DNA of 64,000 bases from DASZKW01 sp035552775 (GTDB lineage: Bacteria > Actinomycetota > Acidimicrobiia > Acidimicrobiales > Palsa-688): NCBI GenBank assembly GCA_035552775.1, contig DASZKW010000061.1:3985-67984 (forward strand). Reading direction: 5' to 3'. Of this stretch, positions 40,862-50,117 are shown in pieces (the first letter of the stretch is position 1; each line of letters starts with the position of its first letter). The translations under genes and the position numbers were made by a program. The notes beneath the pieces are model-generated. The model had not been told where the DNA came from, ran no database searches, and saw only the letters and a program-made list of their open reading frames with translations.

Positions 40862-41722
40862 TCAAACGGCTGAGATCTTCTCGGTCAACCTGTCTACCCC
40901 CGACACGAGACCATGGGCGCTCACCTCGAGGCGGCCTGGCTCGAAGTCGAACCGGTGGGTCATCGAGTGACGAAAACGGCGGAGGAGGGGGGTGATCTCG
41001 TCCAGCAGGTTGTCCATCCGATCGAGGTCGGAGCCGAGGGCCTTCGATGCGTCCCGCCGGTAGGTCGGCAAGAGCGACATCAAGGCCTTGCGACATGCGA
41101 CGACGTTGGAGCCGGCGTACCCGAGGTCCAGTGGCTCGATCCCGCGAGCCCAGTCGAGCACGGACAGGTTCCAGACCAGGCGGCACACGCAGAAGGTCAC
41201 CCAGTCGGTCGAGAGCGCGTCGAACTCTCCCAGTATCGTTCGAGCCTCGGCCAGCGCCTCGGAGTCGTCGGCGCTCGTTTCGACCCCGGCACCGAGCAGG
41301 TGCCCGCGGGTCGCCTCGAACGCTTGGACCAGGACCGAGCGGCGGACGCCCTCGGTGTAAAGAGAAGTGGCGTGAGATGACTCCTGGGTGAAGTCGAGGG
41401 CATTCTTCAGCGTCGTGAGCAGAGACCTGATCTCGACGATGGCGAGCTCGGCGAGGTACAGCTGGGTGGCGCGATCCACCACCGGGGCGGCCGGCGTGAG
41501 GTTGACCGTTCCGAGCCTTTGGTAGCGGCCGTCGCGGCGGATCACCCCCCGGCACTCCAGCTCGCGCATGAGCCGGTCCGCTGAGCGCGAAGAACGGAAC
41601 CCGCAGCCCTTAGCCACCTCGGTGCCCAACGGCAGGTACTCGTATTCGCGCAAATAGTCGCCGATAAAGGCGATTACTTGCCGCTGTTCCAAGGTCAAGG
41701 GCGGGTTCGTGACGGCGATCAT
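40862..41722 (-). CDS. Winged-helix regulator with novel C-terminal domain
   Basis: A 286-residue protein. The N-terminal 70 residues (LTLEQRQVIAFIGDYLREYE, VAKGCGFRSSRSADRLMREL, CRGVIRRDGRYQRLG) match a LexA-type winged helix. The remaining roughly 200 residues are helical and unlike the LexA peptidase: no Ala-Gly cleavage site and no Ser-Lys dyad. They contain WVTFCVCRLVWNLSVLDW. The ATG at 41722 is preferred; earlier GTG codons would extend it. It is divergent from the adenine deaminase gene across a 196-bp interval and may control the purine cluster; that is an inference. Confidence 0.7.
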   Translation of the reverse strand: MIAVTNPPLTLEQRQVIAFIGDYLREYEYLPLGTEVAKGCGFRSSRSADRLMRELECRGVIRRDGRYQRLGTVNLTPAAPVVDRATQLYLAELAIVEIRSLLTTLKNALDFTQESSHATSLYTEGVRRSVLVQAFEATRGHLLGAGVETSADDSEALAEARTILGEFDALSTDWVTFCVCRLVWNLSVLDWARGIEPLDLGYAGSNVVACRKALMSLLPTYRRDASKALGSDLDRMDNLLDEITPLLRRFRHSMTHRFDFEPGRLEVSAHGLVSGVDRLTEKISAV

Positions 41723-41918
41723 AGGCTCAGGTGAGACCAACCCGACTGTCGATAACGGCGTGCAACGCACTCGAAACATTTGGAGCTCTGTCCGGCCGCG
41801 TTACGGCTGCGTGTTAGGTGAGTTCGACCCCTTGCCCGTGGTAGGGCTCGTCCTTACTGTCGCCTGGAATGCACAACTCACGCAGGCCCGTATCTAATTC
41901 GGAGGCGGGGGCACAGCC

Positions 41919-43694
41919 ATGAACAAGCCGATCGCGCCCGAGACCCGCACCCGGGCGATCGCGGCCGCCCGCGGCCTCGCCGCCTTCGACGTGCTGATCA
42001 CCGGGGGCACGGTCGTGGATGTGGCCACGGGCCGGCTACGACCGGCCGACGTCGGTCTGGTGGGAGAAATGATCGCGAGCGTCCACCGGCCCGGGCGCCT
42101 TACCAGTTGCGCCCGGCGGTTCGACGCAGCCGGCCGCTACGTCGCCCCCGGGTTCATGGACCTCCACGTGCATTTCGAGAGCTCGATGCTCACCCCGGAG
42201 CGATATGCCGAGGCCGTGATCCCGAGGGGCACCACCACGGTGTTCGGAGACCCGCACGAACTGGCCAACGTCAGTGGCCTCGAGGGCATGACCTACGCCA
42301 TCGAGGCCAGCCGGTCCGCACCCCTGCGCTACATCTTCCAGGCGCCCTCGTGCGTGCCTCCGGCGCCAGGCCTGGAGCTCTCCGGCGCCGACTTTCTCGG
42401 GCCGGAGATCGGCGAGATGCTCAGCTGGGCAGATGTGGCCGGGGTGGCCGAAGTGATGGATATGCGCGGCGTGCTCGAACGCAGCCCCCGCATGGTCGAC
42501 GTGGTCGCCGCCGGCTTGGAGTCGGGTTGCCTCGTCAGCGGGCACGCGTGGGGTCTGAGCGGTGGCGAGCTACAGGGGTACTTGGCCGCCGGGATCACGT
42601 CTGACCACGAGATCTCTTCGGCCGCCGACGCGCTCGAGAAGCTCGGAGCCGGCTTGACCGTCGAGTTGAGAGGAGCGGTACCGGGGGTGGTGGAACCGCT
42701 GGCTGCCGAGCTGGCGGCCATGCCCGGAGTGCCCCCGAACCTGGTCGCGTGCACCGATGACATCTTCGCCCATGTCCTGATCGAAGAAGGCGGCGTGGAC
42801 GAGCTCATCCGCCAGTTGATCCACGGTGGGCTCGACCCGATCCAGGCGATCCGCTGCGCCACCATCAACGGCGCCTACCGCCTCCGTCGATCCGACCTCG
42901 GGCTGGTGGCAGCAGGCCGCCTGGCCGACTTGGCCATCCTGTCGGACCTGGCGTCGGTCCAGGTCTCGGACGTCTTCGTCGAGGGGCGATGGGTGGCGTC
43001 GCAGGGTCGGATGCTCGACCCAGCTGTCCTGTCGGACACGAAGGCGCCGCTACGGACGGTCAAGGTCCCTCCGCTCTCAGCCGACGCGTTCAGGATCCGG
43101 GTTCCGGGTATCAGCAATGGCCGGGCGACCATGCGTGTGGTGCGGGGCGTGAGGGTGCGCTCGTGGGACGAAGTGGAGGTTCACGTCGAAGACGGAGTGG
43201 CGCAGCTGCCGCCTGGCTATGTGGTCATGGCGTCGGTCCACCGCCACGGCCGGGCCGAGCCGATTCCCGCGTGTGGGATCCTCGGCGGGTGGGGGGACTG
43301 GACGGGCGCCGTGGCCACGACGGTCTCCCATGACACCCACAACCTGGTGGTCTTCGGCCGGAAAGCCGAGGATCTGGCCGCTGCCGCCAACGCCCTGATC
43401 GACTCCGGTGGTGGCATGGCTGTCGCCCGGCAGGGCCGGGTGGTCGCCTGCCTCGAGCTACCCGTCGCCGGCCTTCTCAGCGACCGACCGATCGAGGATC
43501 TGGCCGTTGATCAGCGGCGGCTGCAGACCGCTGCGTTCGAGGTGGGCACCTTCGCCACCGACATGTACAGTCGCCCGATCTTCCAGCTCCTGGCCGCGTC
43601 GTTGGCGTGCAACCCCGGTCCTTGCGTGACGGATCTCGGTTTGGTGGACGGGACGAGCGGCGAACGGGTCGACCCCGTCGTATGGGTGTCTTGA
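41919..43694 (+). CDS. ade: Adenine deaminase
   Basis: A 591-residue metal-dependent amidohydrolase that converts adenine to hypoxanthine and ammonia. The signature DLHVHFESSML (His83, His85, Glu87) and GDPHELANVSG (110-120) are typical of bacterial adenine deaminases, as are SGHAWGLSG and ITSDHE. The C-terminal domain has SHDTHNLVVFG and GGMAVARQG, specific to the Ade family. Length is that of the family. GGAGGCGGGG (41901-41910) precedes the ATG. It is the first gene of the purine cluster. Confidence 0.93.
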   Translation: MNKPIAPETRTRAIAAARGLAAFDVLITGGTVVDVATGRLRPADVGLVGEMIASVHRPGRLTSCARRFDAAGRYVAPGFMDLHVHFESSMLTPERYAEAVIPRGTTTVFGDPHELANVSGLEGMTYAIEASRSAPLRYIFQAPSCVPPAPGLELSGADFLGPEIGEMLSWADVAGVAEVMDMRGVLERSPRMVDVVAAGLESGCLVSGHAWGLSGGELQGYLAAGITSDHEISSAADALEKLGAGLTVELRGAVPGVVEPLAAELAAMPGVPPNLVACTDDIFAHVLIEEGGVDELIRQLIHGGLDPIQAIRCATINGAYRLRRSDLGLVAAGRLADLAILSDLASVQVSDVFVEGRWVASQGRMLDPAVLSDTKAPLRTVKVPPLSADAFRIRVPGISNGRATMRVVRGVRVRSWDEVEVHVEDGVAQLPPGYVVMASVHRHGRAEPIPACGILGGWGDWTGAVATTVSHDTHNLVVFGRKAEDLAAAANALIDSGGGMAVARQGRVVACLELPVAGLLSDRPIEDLAVDQRRLQTAAFEVGTFATDMYSRPIFQLLAASLACNPGPCVTDLGLVDGTSGERVDPVVWVS

Positions 43695-43784
43695 ACCGCG
43701 GAATGTTGCGCGCGTATTAACAGGGCGACCTGCGAGGTGCCGGTAACAAGGCAGCAACAAACGCTCCGTATCCTCGCTTTGGTC

Positions 43785-44654
43785 ATGACTCGGACACTTC
43801 ATGAGATCACGGTCAGCCCGTGGGGGTTCGGTGTCGATGATCTCGACGGCGTCGAGACCTTCTACCGCGAGTACGGCTTCGGCGTCGTCTCGGGTGCCAT
43901 CGGAGAGGACGCCCTCCTAGGCTTGGAGAACGAGTGCGTCGCCGCCCAGGAACGGCTGGTGGCCGGTGAGCTCGACGCCCGCTTCGGGACCACACAGCTC
44001 ATCGAAGGCGACGCTGGGGAAAAGGCCGAGCGTTTCGCCAACTACGTGACCCACATCACGGAGCTGTCGCCGACCGCCAGCGAGATCATCAACAGCGACG
44101 TCGTAACCGACCTGATCGGCCGGTGGCTGGGGCCGGCGTGCTGGTCCGCAGAAACGGAGAGGTTCGGGTACGTCTACCAGGACGCCCGGCCCGGCCGGGA
44201 GAGCAGCTATACCCGGATCGGGTGGCACAGCGACTGGCAGTCGAGCCCGCACCTGCCGATCTGGCCGGCCACCGCAGTCACCATCCACGTGGACGGTACC
44301 AGCCCTGCCAACGGGTTCTTGAGGGTGGTACCGCGCAGTCACAGTTGGGCCACACCGGCGCCCTACCGCAACGTCAACGGTGCGCAGGTGCCTGCCGGTT
44401 CGGCCCCGTGGGGTGGCTACGGCGATACCCCACCTCCCGTCGAGATGCCCCTCCGCTTCGAGAAGGTCCCCGGTGAGGTAGCGGTCTACGCCGAGCCGGG
44501 CGACATCCTGTTCCATGACTGTTACCTGTGGCACTCCGCCGCCCTGGCGACAGAGACGAGCGCCCGCCGGCGTCACGTGCGGGGCAGCTGGTACGCCGGG
44601 TCGGCGCCGGCCAACTACGCAGACGACGATTTCGTGAAAAACGCCGCCCGGTGA
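43785..44654 (+). CDS. Phytanoyl-CoA dioxygenase (PhyH) family protein
   Basis: A 289-residue Fe(II)/2-oxoglutarate dioxygenase-like protein. The 2-His-1-carboxylate set is visible as IGWHSDWQSS (His and Asp) and, near the C-terminus, PGDILFHDCYLWHSA (distal His) followed by RRRHVRGSW for 2-oxoglutarate. The substrate is unknown; its place between adenine deaminase and the ABC importer suggests a purine-, pyrimidine- or N-methyl-compound. The ATG at 43785 was preferred over an in-frame start at 43737, whose extra residues are not conserved-looking. Confidence 0.82.
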   Translation: MTRTLHEITVSPWGFGVDDLDGVETFYREYGFGVVSGAIGEDALLGLENECVAAQERLVAGELDARFGTTQLIEGDAGEKAERFANYVTHITELSPTASEIINSDVVTDLIGRWLGPACWSAETERFGYVYQDARPGRESSYTRIGWHSDWQSSPHLPIWPATAVTIHVDGTSPANGFLRVVPRSHSWATPAPYRNVNGAQVPAGSAPWGGYGDTPPPVEMPLRFEKVPGEVAVYAEPGDILFHDCYLWHSAALATETSARRRHVRGSWYAGSAPANYADDDFVKNAAR

Positions 44655-44680
44655 CCGACAGAAAACCCAAAGGAGCTTAA

Positions 44681-45763
44681 GTGGATTCCTTCCCGAGCAT
44701 GGACCGTCGCAGCTTCCTCAAGCAGGCCGCTAGGGGAGGTGCCGGCGCCGCTCTGCTCGGAGTGACGGGGACAAGCATCCTGGCCGCGTGCGGATCGTCG
44801 GCCAAGACCGCGACATCCACGACCGTGGCTGGGACAAAGACGCTCGGATCGGCCAGCCTGCAGTTGGACTGGATCGAGGACATCGAGTTCGCCGGGAGCT
44901 ACATAGCCAAATCCAACGGTCTCTACAGCAAGGCCGGCCTTGACGTGACGCTGCTCGCCGGCGGCCCCAACACGTCGGTGGAGCCCATCGTGGTATCCGG
45001 TCGGGCCTTGGTCGGACTCAGCGGACCGGACATCACCTCGGCCGCGATCAACAACGGGGCCAAGCTCACCATGATCGGGGCTCAGATGCAGAAGGCCCCT
45101 CAAGCGATCATGTCGCTGGCCAAGAGTCCCATCAACGACCCGCAAGGCATGGTGGGCAAGAAGATCGGCGTCCAGGCAGGCAATCTGATCTCGTTCAAGG
45201 CGTTCTTGAGGATCGCCAAGATCCCCGAGTCCTCGGTTCAGGTCGTGCCCGTGCAGTTCGACCCGTCCCCGCTCGCGGCGGGCACCGTCGACGGGTGGTA
45301 CTCCTTCATCACCAACGAGCCGTTCCTGCTGGCCGCCAAGGGGGTGGCGACCAAGACCTGGCTCCTGTACGACTACGGGTACCGTCTCTACAGCGGGACC
45401 TATTGCGTGAGGACGTCCAGCCTGACCAACTCGAGCGAGCGCGCCCAGATCGTGGCCCTGATGACCGGCGAGATCCAAGGGTGGGAGCAGGCGTTCGCCG
45501 ATCCGGCCCTGGCCGCCCAGTTGACCGTAGACGTGTACGGCAAGAGCAACGGGCTCGATATCCCAACCCAGACGAAGGAATTGGCCGCCTACAAGGGAAT
45601 ATTCGAGACGGCCACAACCGCGGCCCATGGTCTGTTTTGGCTCGACCCCGCAGATGTGACCGCCAACGTGAGCACGCTCTCGGTGGTGGGTATCAAGAGC
45701 AGCCCAAGCTATTTCACCAATGAGATCCTGCAGGAGATCTACAAGGGACGCAGCCAAGCCTAG
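44681..45763 (+). CDS. NMT1/THI5-like ABC transporter substrate-binding lipoprotein
   Basis: A 360-residue binding protein for a NitT/TauT-type importer. The export signal is a Tat motif MDRRSFLKQAARGG (7-20) with a lipobox at TSILAAC, lipidated Cys37. The mature part starts ASLQLDWIEDIEFAGSYIAK, the NMT1 pattern, with GLDVTLLAGGPNTSVEPIV. This family carries thiamine precursors, pyrimidines, purines, sulfonates or nitrate-like ligands. The GTG is preceded by AAAGGAG (44669-44675) with good spacing. Context favours a purine or allantoin-like ligand. Confidence 0.88.
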   Translation: MDSFPSMDRRSFLKQAARGGAGAALLGVTGTSILAACGSSAKTATSTTVAGTKTLGSASLQLDWIEDIEFAGSYIAKSNGLYSKAGLDVTLLAGGPNTSVEPIVVSGRALVGLSGPDITSAAINNGAKLTMIGAQMQKAPQAIMSLAKSPINDPQGMVGKKIGVQAGNLISFKAFLRIAKIPESSVQVVPVQFDPSPLAAGTVDGWYSFITNEPFLLAAKGVATKTWLLYDYGYRLYSGTYCVRTSSLTNSSERAQIVALMTGEIQGWEQAFADPALAAQLTVDVYGKSNGLDIPTQTKELAAYKGIFETATTAAHGLFWLDPADVTANVSTLSVVGIKSSPSYFTNEILQEIYKGRSQA

Positions 45764-45776
45764 CTGGCACGCGGGC

Positions 45777-46067
45777 AGGGCCGGTGGAGTACGAGGAGTA
45801 TCTCCGATCAAGGCCATGGTCGCAGCCGGTCTGCGGGTGACCATCAACTCGGACGATCCGACCATGTTTCACGCCGACATCGGCAAGGAGTACGTCGACC
45901 TCTGCGGGGCCGTCGGGTACGGGGTCGACCAGGTCAGAACCTTCGTCCTCGACGGCGTCGCCCCGACCTGGCTCGACGACACCGTTCGCGCCGCGATGCG
46001 GGCGGACTTCACAACCGATCTCGACGAGCTCGAGCGTGCCCTGGAGCGACCCCGAGCCACCTTGTGA
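45777..46067 (+). pseudogene. Adenosine deaminase C-terminal remnant
   Basis: Only the last quarter of adenosine deaminase is left. The segment ISPIKAMVAAGLRVTINSDD (starting about 45800) has the His/Asp region where the TINSDDP Asp is a metal ligand of the family, and FHADIGKEYVDLCGAVG and LDELERALERP follow. The N-terminal barrel (HxH motif, catalytic Glu) is missing: immediately upstream is the end of the substrate-binding protein gene. An open frame runs from 45720, but its first 20 residues belong to no known protein. It interrupts the SBP-ATPase gene order. Confidence 0.8.
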
Positions 46068-46095
46068 ACGCCCCGTGAAGAGGTACCCGGGTCCC

Positions 46096-46124
46096 TTGAC
46101 ACGACGCCTCCAGGCGTTGAGGAT
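46096..46124 (+). promoter_or_regulatory. Promoter with palindromic spacer before the ABC ATPase gene
   Basis: A consensus -35 TTGACA (46096-46101), a 17-bp spacer and a weak -10 GAGGAT (46119-46124). The spacer holds the palindrome ACGCCT-CC-AGGCGT (46104-46117), placed to let a regulator block RNA polymerase. It suggests that the ATPase and downstream genes can be transcribed apart from the SBP gene. Confidence 0.4.
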
Positions 46125-46165
46125 CGACGTGCGATCTGCGTCTAGCGATTGGAAAGTTCTGCACT

Positions 46166-47011
46166 GTGACACTCGTGACTCCCGCCGCTGTCCCATCCGC
46201 CCTGCCCATGGAGACACCACAATCTGACGGAGCGGGAATTTCGATCACGGGCCTGACCAAGGAGTTCCGCCTGGGGCGCACGCACGTGACCGCCCTCGAC
46301 GGATTCAACATGTCGGCGGGGCGGGGCGCCTTCATCGCCCTCATCGGGCCGTCCGGGTGCGGCAAGTCGACGGTCTTGCGGATCCTCGCCGACTTGGAGC
46401 AGCCGACCGCGGGCACGGTGCGGGTAAACGGACAGACCCCTGCGCAGCTGAGAAAGAGCCACCAGCTGGGCATCGCTTTCCAAGACGCCGCCCTTCTGCC
46501 GTGGCGGTCGGTGTGGTCGAACACCAAGCTGCCGCTCGAGCTCACGTCGGCGGGCGTGCCCGACAGCTCGATCGTCGACCTGATCAAGCTCGTGGGCCTT
46601 GAGGGATTCGAGAAGGCGCGCCCGGCTCAGCTCTCAGGTGGGATGCGGCAGCGGGCCGCGATCGCCCGCGCCCTGGTCGTGCAGCCTCAGTTGCTCCTCC
46701 TCGACGAGCCGTTCGGTGCTGTGGACGAGATGACCCGCCAGCGGCTCAACCTCGAACTGCTCCGGATATGGGCCGAGCGGGCGACCACCACCCTGTTGGT
46801 CACCCACTCCATCAGCGAAGCGGTATTCCTCGCTGACGAGGTGATCGTCATGACGCCGCGCCCGGGCCGGGCGCAGACCGCGGTGAGGATCGACCTGCCC
46901 CGGCCCCGCACGCCTGACATGCTGCGCTCGGCTCGCTTCCACGAGCTGTCGGACCAGCTCTGCGACGTGCTCTTCTCCGGTGGGGTGCCAGCGAGCGGAG
47001 ACGACGTCTAG
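46166..47011 (+). CDS. NitT/TauT-type ABC importer ATPase
   Basis: A 281-residue ATPase. Walker A GPSGCGKST, Q-loop GIAFQDAALLPW, signature LSGGMRQRAAIARAL, Walker B LLLLDEPFGAVDE and His in LVTHSISEAVFLAD are all intact. FLADEVIVMTPRPGR is typical of nitrate/sulfonate/pyrimidine importers. GTG start at 46166. The SBP gene lies upstream, separated by the adenosine deaminase remnant, and the permease gene follows after 20 bp. Confidence 0.92.
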   Translation: MTLVTPAAVPSALPMETPQSDGAGISITGLTKEFRLGRTHVTALDGFNMSAGRGAFIALIGPSGCGKSTVLRILADLEQPTAGTVRVNGQTPAQLRKSHQLGIAFQDAALLPWRSVWSNTKLPLELTSAGVPDSSIVDLIKLVGLEGFEKARPAQLSGGMRQRAAIARALVVQPQLLLLDEPFGAVDEMTRQRLNLELLRIWAERATTTLLVTHSISEAVFLADEVIVMTPRPGRAQTAVRIDLPRPRTPDMLRSARFHELSDQLCDVLFSGGVPASGDDV

Positions 47012-47031
47012 TGCCCTTGCAGAGCGCCTAG

Positions 47032-48678
47032 GTGAGCGACCTCGTTGTCGAGGCTGGCCTGCCGGTCGGGCTGGTAGGCGCCTCGGACCAGGATCGCGCA
47101 GCGCGGCGAGGGACCCGCACTCCCTGGCTGGGCGGTGTGATCGGGATCACCGCCCTCCTGGTCGTGTGGGACCTACTCGCTCTCTACGTATTCCAAGGCA
47201 AGCACATCATGCCGACCCCGACGGGCGTGCTGCGGGGGTTGTGGGACAACCGCACGCTGTTGCAGGAGAACGCCGGCATCACCATCGCCGAGGCGGCCCA
47301 AGGGTGGCTGTGGGGCAACGCCTTGGCCATCGCACTCGCCCTCGTGTTCATCATAAGCCCCCCGGTTGAAGCGGCCCTGCTCAGGCTGGCGATAGCCAGC
47401 TACTGCATGCCGATCATCGCCGTCGCTCCGATTCTCAACATCGTCTTCAGCGGGGACAAGCCCAAGGTGGTGCTGGCCGCCATGAGCGTCTTCTTCACCA
47501 CTCTCGTAGGAATGTCAGCCGGCCTGCGTTCAGCCGATCCGGTGAGCTTGGACGTGATTCGGGCCTACGGCGGATCTTCGTGGACGGCTATGGTCAAAGT
47601 GCGGATCCGAGCCGCACTTCCCAACCTGTTCGCGGCGTTGCGGATCGCCGCGCCCGCTGCTGTGCTCGGGGCGATCATCGGCGAGTACTTGGGCGGCACA
47701 CACGGTATCGGCGTGGCGATGATCAACGCCGAGCAGTCCTTGGACGTCACCCGGGTGTGGACCCTGGCTCTGTTCGCCGCGGGCCTGGCGGGGGTCGGTT
47801 ACGCAGCCACGGGAGTCGTCGCCAGGCTGGCGACGCCCTGGGCCAAGGGGCAGACCGCAAGCGTCGGTGGTACCGCCGGGGGTGGCCGGAGTCGGGGCCG
47901 GACCTACCGGGCCGCCCGCTCCGTCACGTTCCTGGCTGGGTCGATCGGGGTGACGCTGTTGTGCTGGGTGGGCTTCGTCAAGCTGTTCCACCTCAACTCG
48001 TATTTCGCCAAGACCCCTGCCGACGTGTGGCAGTACCTGACGCAAGGCTCGGCGGCGTCGGGCAACCGGGCCGAGCTGTGGCACGCCATGGCCGCCACGC
48101 TGGGCGATGCCTCGCTCGGCTACGTGTTCGGCACGGTCTTGGCGGTAATGGCGGCTATGGCCATGGTCTCGTACCGGACCGTGGAGGCGGCGTTCATGCC
48201 GGTCGCCGTGGTCCTTCGCTCCGTCCCCCTGATCGCCATGACCCCGCTGATAGCGCTGGCCCTGGGCCGGGGTCTGGTGAGCGTCACCGTCATCGCAGGA
48301 ATAGTGACCTTCTTCCCCACGCTCGTCAACGTCGTACACGGCCTTCGGTCCGCCTCCCACGATTCGATCCTGCTCATGCGGGCATTCGACGCCTCCGAGT
48401 TGACGACGTTGTTCAAGGTTCGGGTGCCCAGCGCGCTGCCGTCCCTTTTCAGCTCCGCCCGGATTGCCGCGCCGGGTGCACTTCTGGGTGCGGTGCTGGC
48501 CGAATGGCTTTCAACCGGCAAAGGCCTCGGTTATCTGATGCTCGAGGCGAGCACAGAGTCGCGCTTCGACACCTTGTGGTCCGGCGTGGTCCTGATAACC
48601 GTGGCATCGGTGGTCATCTACGCCATAGTCGGACTCATAGAGATCCCGGTGCTCAAGCGGTTCGGATCTGCTGGCTAG
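47032..48678 (+). CDS. Fused double-permease of the ABC importer
   Basis: A 548-residue protein in which two BPD_transp_1 permease domains are joined. Domain 1 (about 35-275) has the EAA-type loop VIRAYGGSSWTAMVKVRIRAALPNLFAAL and domain 2 (about 300-540) has LLMRAFDASELTTLFKVRVPSALPSLFSS, with key residues A-G-P or A-x-P before the loop helix. Normally two identical or similar permeases dimerise; a fused pair would fix a heterodimer. There are about twelve hydrophobic segments. GTG start. Confidence 0.87.
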   Translation: MSDLVVEAGLPVGLVGASDQDRAARRGTRTPWLGGVIGITALLVVWDLLALYVFQGKHIMPTPTGVLRGLWDNRTLLQENAGITIAEAAQGWLWGNALAIALALVFIISPPVEAALLRLAIASYCMPIIAVAPILNIVFSGDKPKVVLAAMSVFFTTLVGMSAGLRSADPVSLDVIRAYGGSSWTAMVKVRIRAALPNLFAALRIAAPAAVLGAIIGEYLGGTHGIGVAMINAEQSLDVTRVWTLALFAAGLAGVGYAATGVVARLATPWAKGQTASVGGTAGGGRSRGRTYRAARSVTFLAGSIGVTLLCWVGFVKLFHLNSYFAKTPADVWQYLTQGSAASGNRAELWHAMAATLGDASLGYVFGTVLAVMAAMAMVSYRTVEAAFMPVAVVLRSVPLIAMTPLIALALGRGLVSVTVIAGIVTFFPTLVNVVHGLRSASHDSILLMRAFDASELTTLFKVRVPSALPSLFSSARIAAPGALLGAVLAEWLSTGKGLGYLMLEASTESRFDTLWSGVVLITVASVVIYAIVGLIEIPVLKRFGSAG

Positions 48679-48682
48679 CGAC

Positions 48683-50089
48683 GTGGTGTCCGGACCCGAT
48701 TCGAGCCCTGACCCTTACCGCAGCGCTGACCTGTTGGTGAGTGGTGCCGACCTCGTCGCCACCGTCGATGACCAACGCAGCGAGCTCGCCGGCGGGTGGG
48801 TGGCGGTTACCGACGGGTTGATCAGCGCCGTCGGGGCGGCGACCGATCGACCTCCCCAGGCGACCCAAGTCCTGCGCGCGGACGGCGACCTGGTCACTCC
48901 GGGGTTGATCAACACCCACCATCACATCTACCAGAACCTGACCCGCTCCTACGCGCCGGCGGCGAATGGGTCGCTGTTCGAATGGCTGAACGTGCTTTAT
49001 CCACGCTGGGCTTTGCTCGACGAGGAGGCCGCCTACCTGTCGGCCTGGGTGGGTCTGGCCGAGCTGGCCCTCGGCGGTTGCACGACTTCGACCGACCACC
49101 TCTACGTCCACCCCGACGGAGGCGGAGACCTGATCACCGCCGAGATCCAAGCGGCGAAGGAGTTGGGTTTCAGGTTCCATCCGACCCGGGGCTCGATGAG
49201 CCTCTCGGAGAAGGACGGCGGCCTGCCACCCGACACGGTGGTGCAGGACGACGACGAAATCCTGGCCGACAGCGCGCGCTTGGTCGCCCGTCATCACGAC
49301 CGGGCGTGGGGCGCAATGGTGCAGATAGCGTTGGCTCCCTGCTCACCGTTCTCGGTCACGCCCCAGCTCATGCGGCGCACGGCGGAGCTGGCCGAGACGC
49401 TCGATGTCCGCTTGCACACGCACCTGGCGGAGGACCCTGATGAGGACCGCTACGCGACCGAACGGTTCGGCAAGCGGACGGTGGAACACTTCGAAGACGT
49501 CGGATGGATGACCGCCAGGACGTGGGTGGCCCACTGCATCTACCCCGAGCCGGTGGAGGTGGCGCGCCTCGGAGCGGCGCGGGTGGGGGTGGCCCATTGT
49601 CCGTCGTCGAACATGATGATCGGCGGGGGCGGCTTGGCGCCGATCTCCGAGCTGCGGGCGGCGGGGGCTGTCGTCGGCATCGGCTGCGACGGGTCGGCAT
49701 CCACCGACCACGCCTCGCTGTGGCTCGAAGCCCGCAGCGCCCTGTTGCTAGGAAGGCTCCGTGGCGGCCCGACGGCGATGGGGGCCCGAGACGCCCTAGA
49801 GATGGCGACTCGTGGTTCAGCCGGTTGCCTCGGACGCAACGGCGAACTCGGGCAGTTGGCTGTGGGCTCGGTTGGTGACCTGGTCTGCTGGCCGATGCAG
49901 GGGGTGGCCTTCGCCGGTGCACTCACCGATCCGATCGAAGCGTGGCTGCGGTGTGGCCCGGTCTCCGCCCGCCACACGGTCATAGCCGGTCGCCCGGTGG
50001 TGCGCGACGGAATCCTGGTGGCCGGCGGCGTCGAGGATGTCCTGGCCCGGCATCGAAAGGTCTCGGCCCGCATGCAGGGACTCCTGTGA
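48683..50089 (+). CDS. 8-oxoguanine deaminase-like amidohydrolase
   Basis: A 468-residue ATZ/TRZ-group amidohydrolase. Zinc ligands are seen in TPGLINTHHHIYQNL, RLHTHLAED (His), WVAHCIYPEP (His) and GIGCDGSASTDHA (Asp). The sequence pattern (NTHHHIYQNLTRS, SPCSPFSVTP, MMIGGGGLAPI) is that of bacterial 8-oxoguanine deaminases, which also act on guanine or isocytosine in some members. In this cluster it would feed xanthine or 8-oxoxanthine to the next enzyme. GTG start 4 bp after the permease stop. Confidence 0.88.
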   Translation: MVSGPDSSPDPYRSADLLVSGADLVATVDDQRSELAGGWVAVTDGLISAVGAATDRPPQATQVLRADGDLVTPGLINTHHHIYQNLTRSYAPAANGSLFEWLNVLYPRWALLDEEAAYLSAWVGLAELALGGCTTSTDHLYVHPDGGGDLITAEIQAAKELGFRFHPTRGSMSLSEKDGGLPPDTVVQDDDEILADSARLVARHHDRAWGAMVQIALAPCSPFSVTPQLMRRTAELAETLDVRLHTHLAEDPDEDRYATERFGKRTVEHFEDVGWMTARTWVAHCIYPEPVEVARLGAARVGVAHCPSSNMMIGGGGLAPISELRAAGAVVGIGCDGSASTDHASLWLEARSALLLGRLRGGPTAMGARDALEMATRGSAGCLGRNGELGQLAVGSVGDLVCWPMQGVAFAGALTDPIEAWLRCGPVSARHTVIAGRPVVRDGILVAGGVEDVLARHRKVSARMQGLL

Positions 50090-50117
50090 CCTACAGCCGC
50101 CGGTCGCCGGGTAGGCC

